Source: CAZYYO01 sp964650965 (GTDB lineage: Bacteria > Bacillota > Clostridia > Lachnospirales > Lachnospiraceae). From it: a stretch of 33,298 nucleotides of DNA. Each line of letters begins with the position of its first letter. Position 1 is the stretch's first letter. The notes under the pieces are model-generated. The model saw only the letters and a list, made by a program, of their open reading frames with translations, made no database searches and was not told where the DNA came from. A program made the translations under genes and the position numbers. The DNA lies in the NCBI GenBank assembly GCA_964650965.1, contig CAZYYO010000023.1:1-33298 (forward strand), written 5' to 3'. This document shows positions 33,252 through 33,298 of the stretch, one piece after another.

Positions 33252-33298
33252 TCAATCACAAATTTTGTGGGATAACGGATTTCGAACATATCTCTTCC
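33215..33298 (-). other. Unidentified open frame entering from the right edge into spoIIIAD
   Basis: In a frame different from spoIIIAD, 27 codons are open from the window edge to TAG at 33215, reading GRDMFEIRYPTKFVIEP and on to RMQAIRP. The upstream part is unlike SpoIIIAD; the downstream part runs over the spoIIIAD DNA out of frame. It could be the 3' end of a gene carried by an inserted element, or chance. Too short to identify. Confidence 0.3.

Noticed and set aside
33215..33254. Simple one-base frameshift in spoIIIAD
   Set aside because: None of the three frames upstream of 33254 resembles the conserved SpoIIIAD segment expected there, though only about 45 bases are visible.
33284..33290. 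CGAACAT near the right edge as a second LexA box
   Set aside because: Only one half site is present; the required GTTCG at the right spacing is absent.

Overview
The window looks like a chromosome segment of an anaerobic, spore-forming, monoderm Clostridia, most likely Lachnospiraceae. This rests on sporulation genes (spoIIIAD-AH, spoIIM), RNase Y, a Firmicutes-type LexA/DinR box at recA, strong AGGAGG ribosome sites with some GTG/TTG starts, and the gene mix. Almost everything is ordinary core genome on the minus strand; only aroE and aroF run on the plus strand. The genus call is inference; I ran no searches.

Layout from left to right. (1) 1-3666: metA (cut by the left edge), ligA and rluF, probably one operon read leftwards. 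(2) 3738-5144: a membrane-anchored SH3-repeat protein with an Ala/Gln linker, then a single tRNA-Arg(CCG) with its own promoter and terminator. (3) 5193-8527: a divergent shikimate cluster, aroD-aroK leftwards and aroE-aroF rightwards, driven by two back-to-back sigma-A promoters whose -35 boxes are 4 bp apart. (4) 8653-13082: a two-gene RND efflux system (adaptor and pump). (5) 13193-14556: a YgjP-type metallopeptidase and a PIN-like protein. (6) 14660-20694: glutamate synthase gltB-gltD, preceded by an AT-rich gap. (7) 21069-26782: xerD, spoIIM, a nudix hydrolase, rny, recX and recA (SOS controlled). (8) 27009-29846: prfC and deoB. (9) 29847-30371: a gene-free stretch with 34-bp tandem repeats and a 263-bp imperfect palindrome. 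(10) 30372-33298: the spoIIIA operon, AH, AG, AF, AE and a 3' piece of AD.

How the genes fit together. The aro genes supply four of the seven steps to chorismate. GltBD assimilates nitrogen. RecA, RecX, LigA and XerD handle DNA repair and chromosome resolution. SpoIIIAD-AH and SpoIIM serve the engulfment-stage mother cell and forespore: SpoIIIA proteins build the feeding channel and SpoIIM is part of the DMP peptidoglycan machinery.

The two points that most deserve follow-up are at the right. First, the 263-bp palindrome next to the 34-bp repeats looks like a mobile palindromic repeat or a structured RNA. Second, the spoIIIAD reading frame stops matching its family 43 codons before its end. 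The sequence beyond that point carries a different open frame to the window edge, as if something is inserted in this mother-cell sporulation gene.
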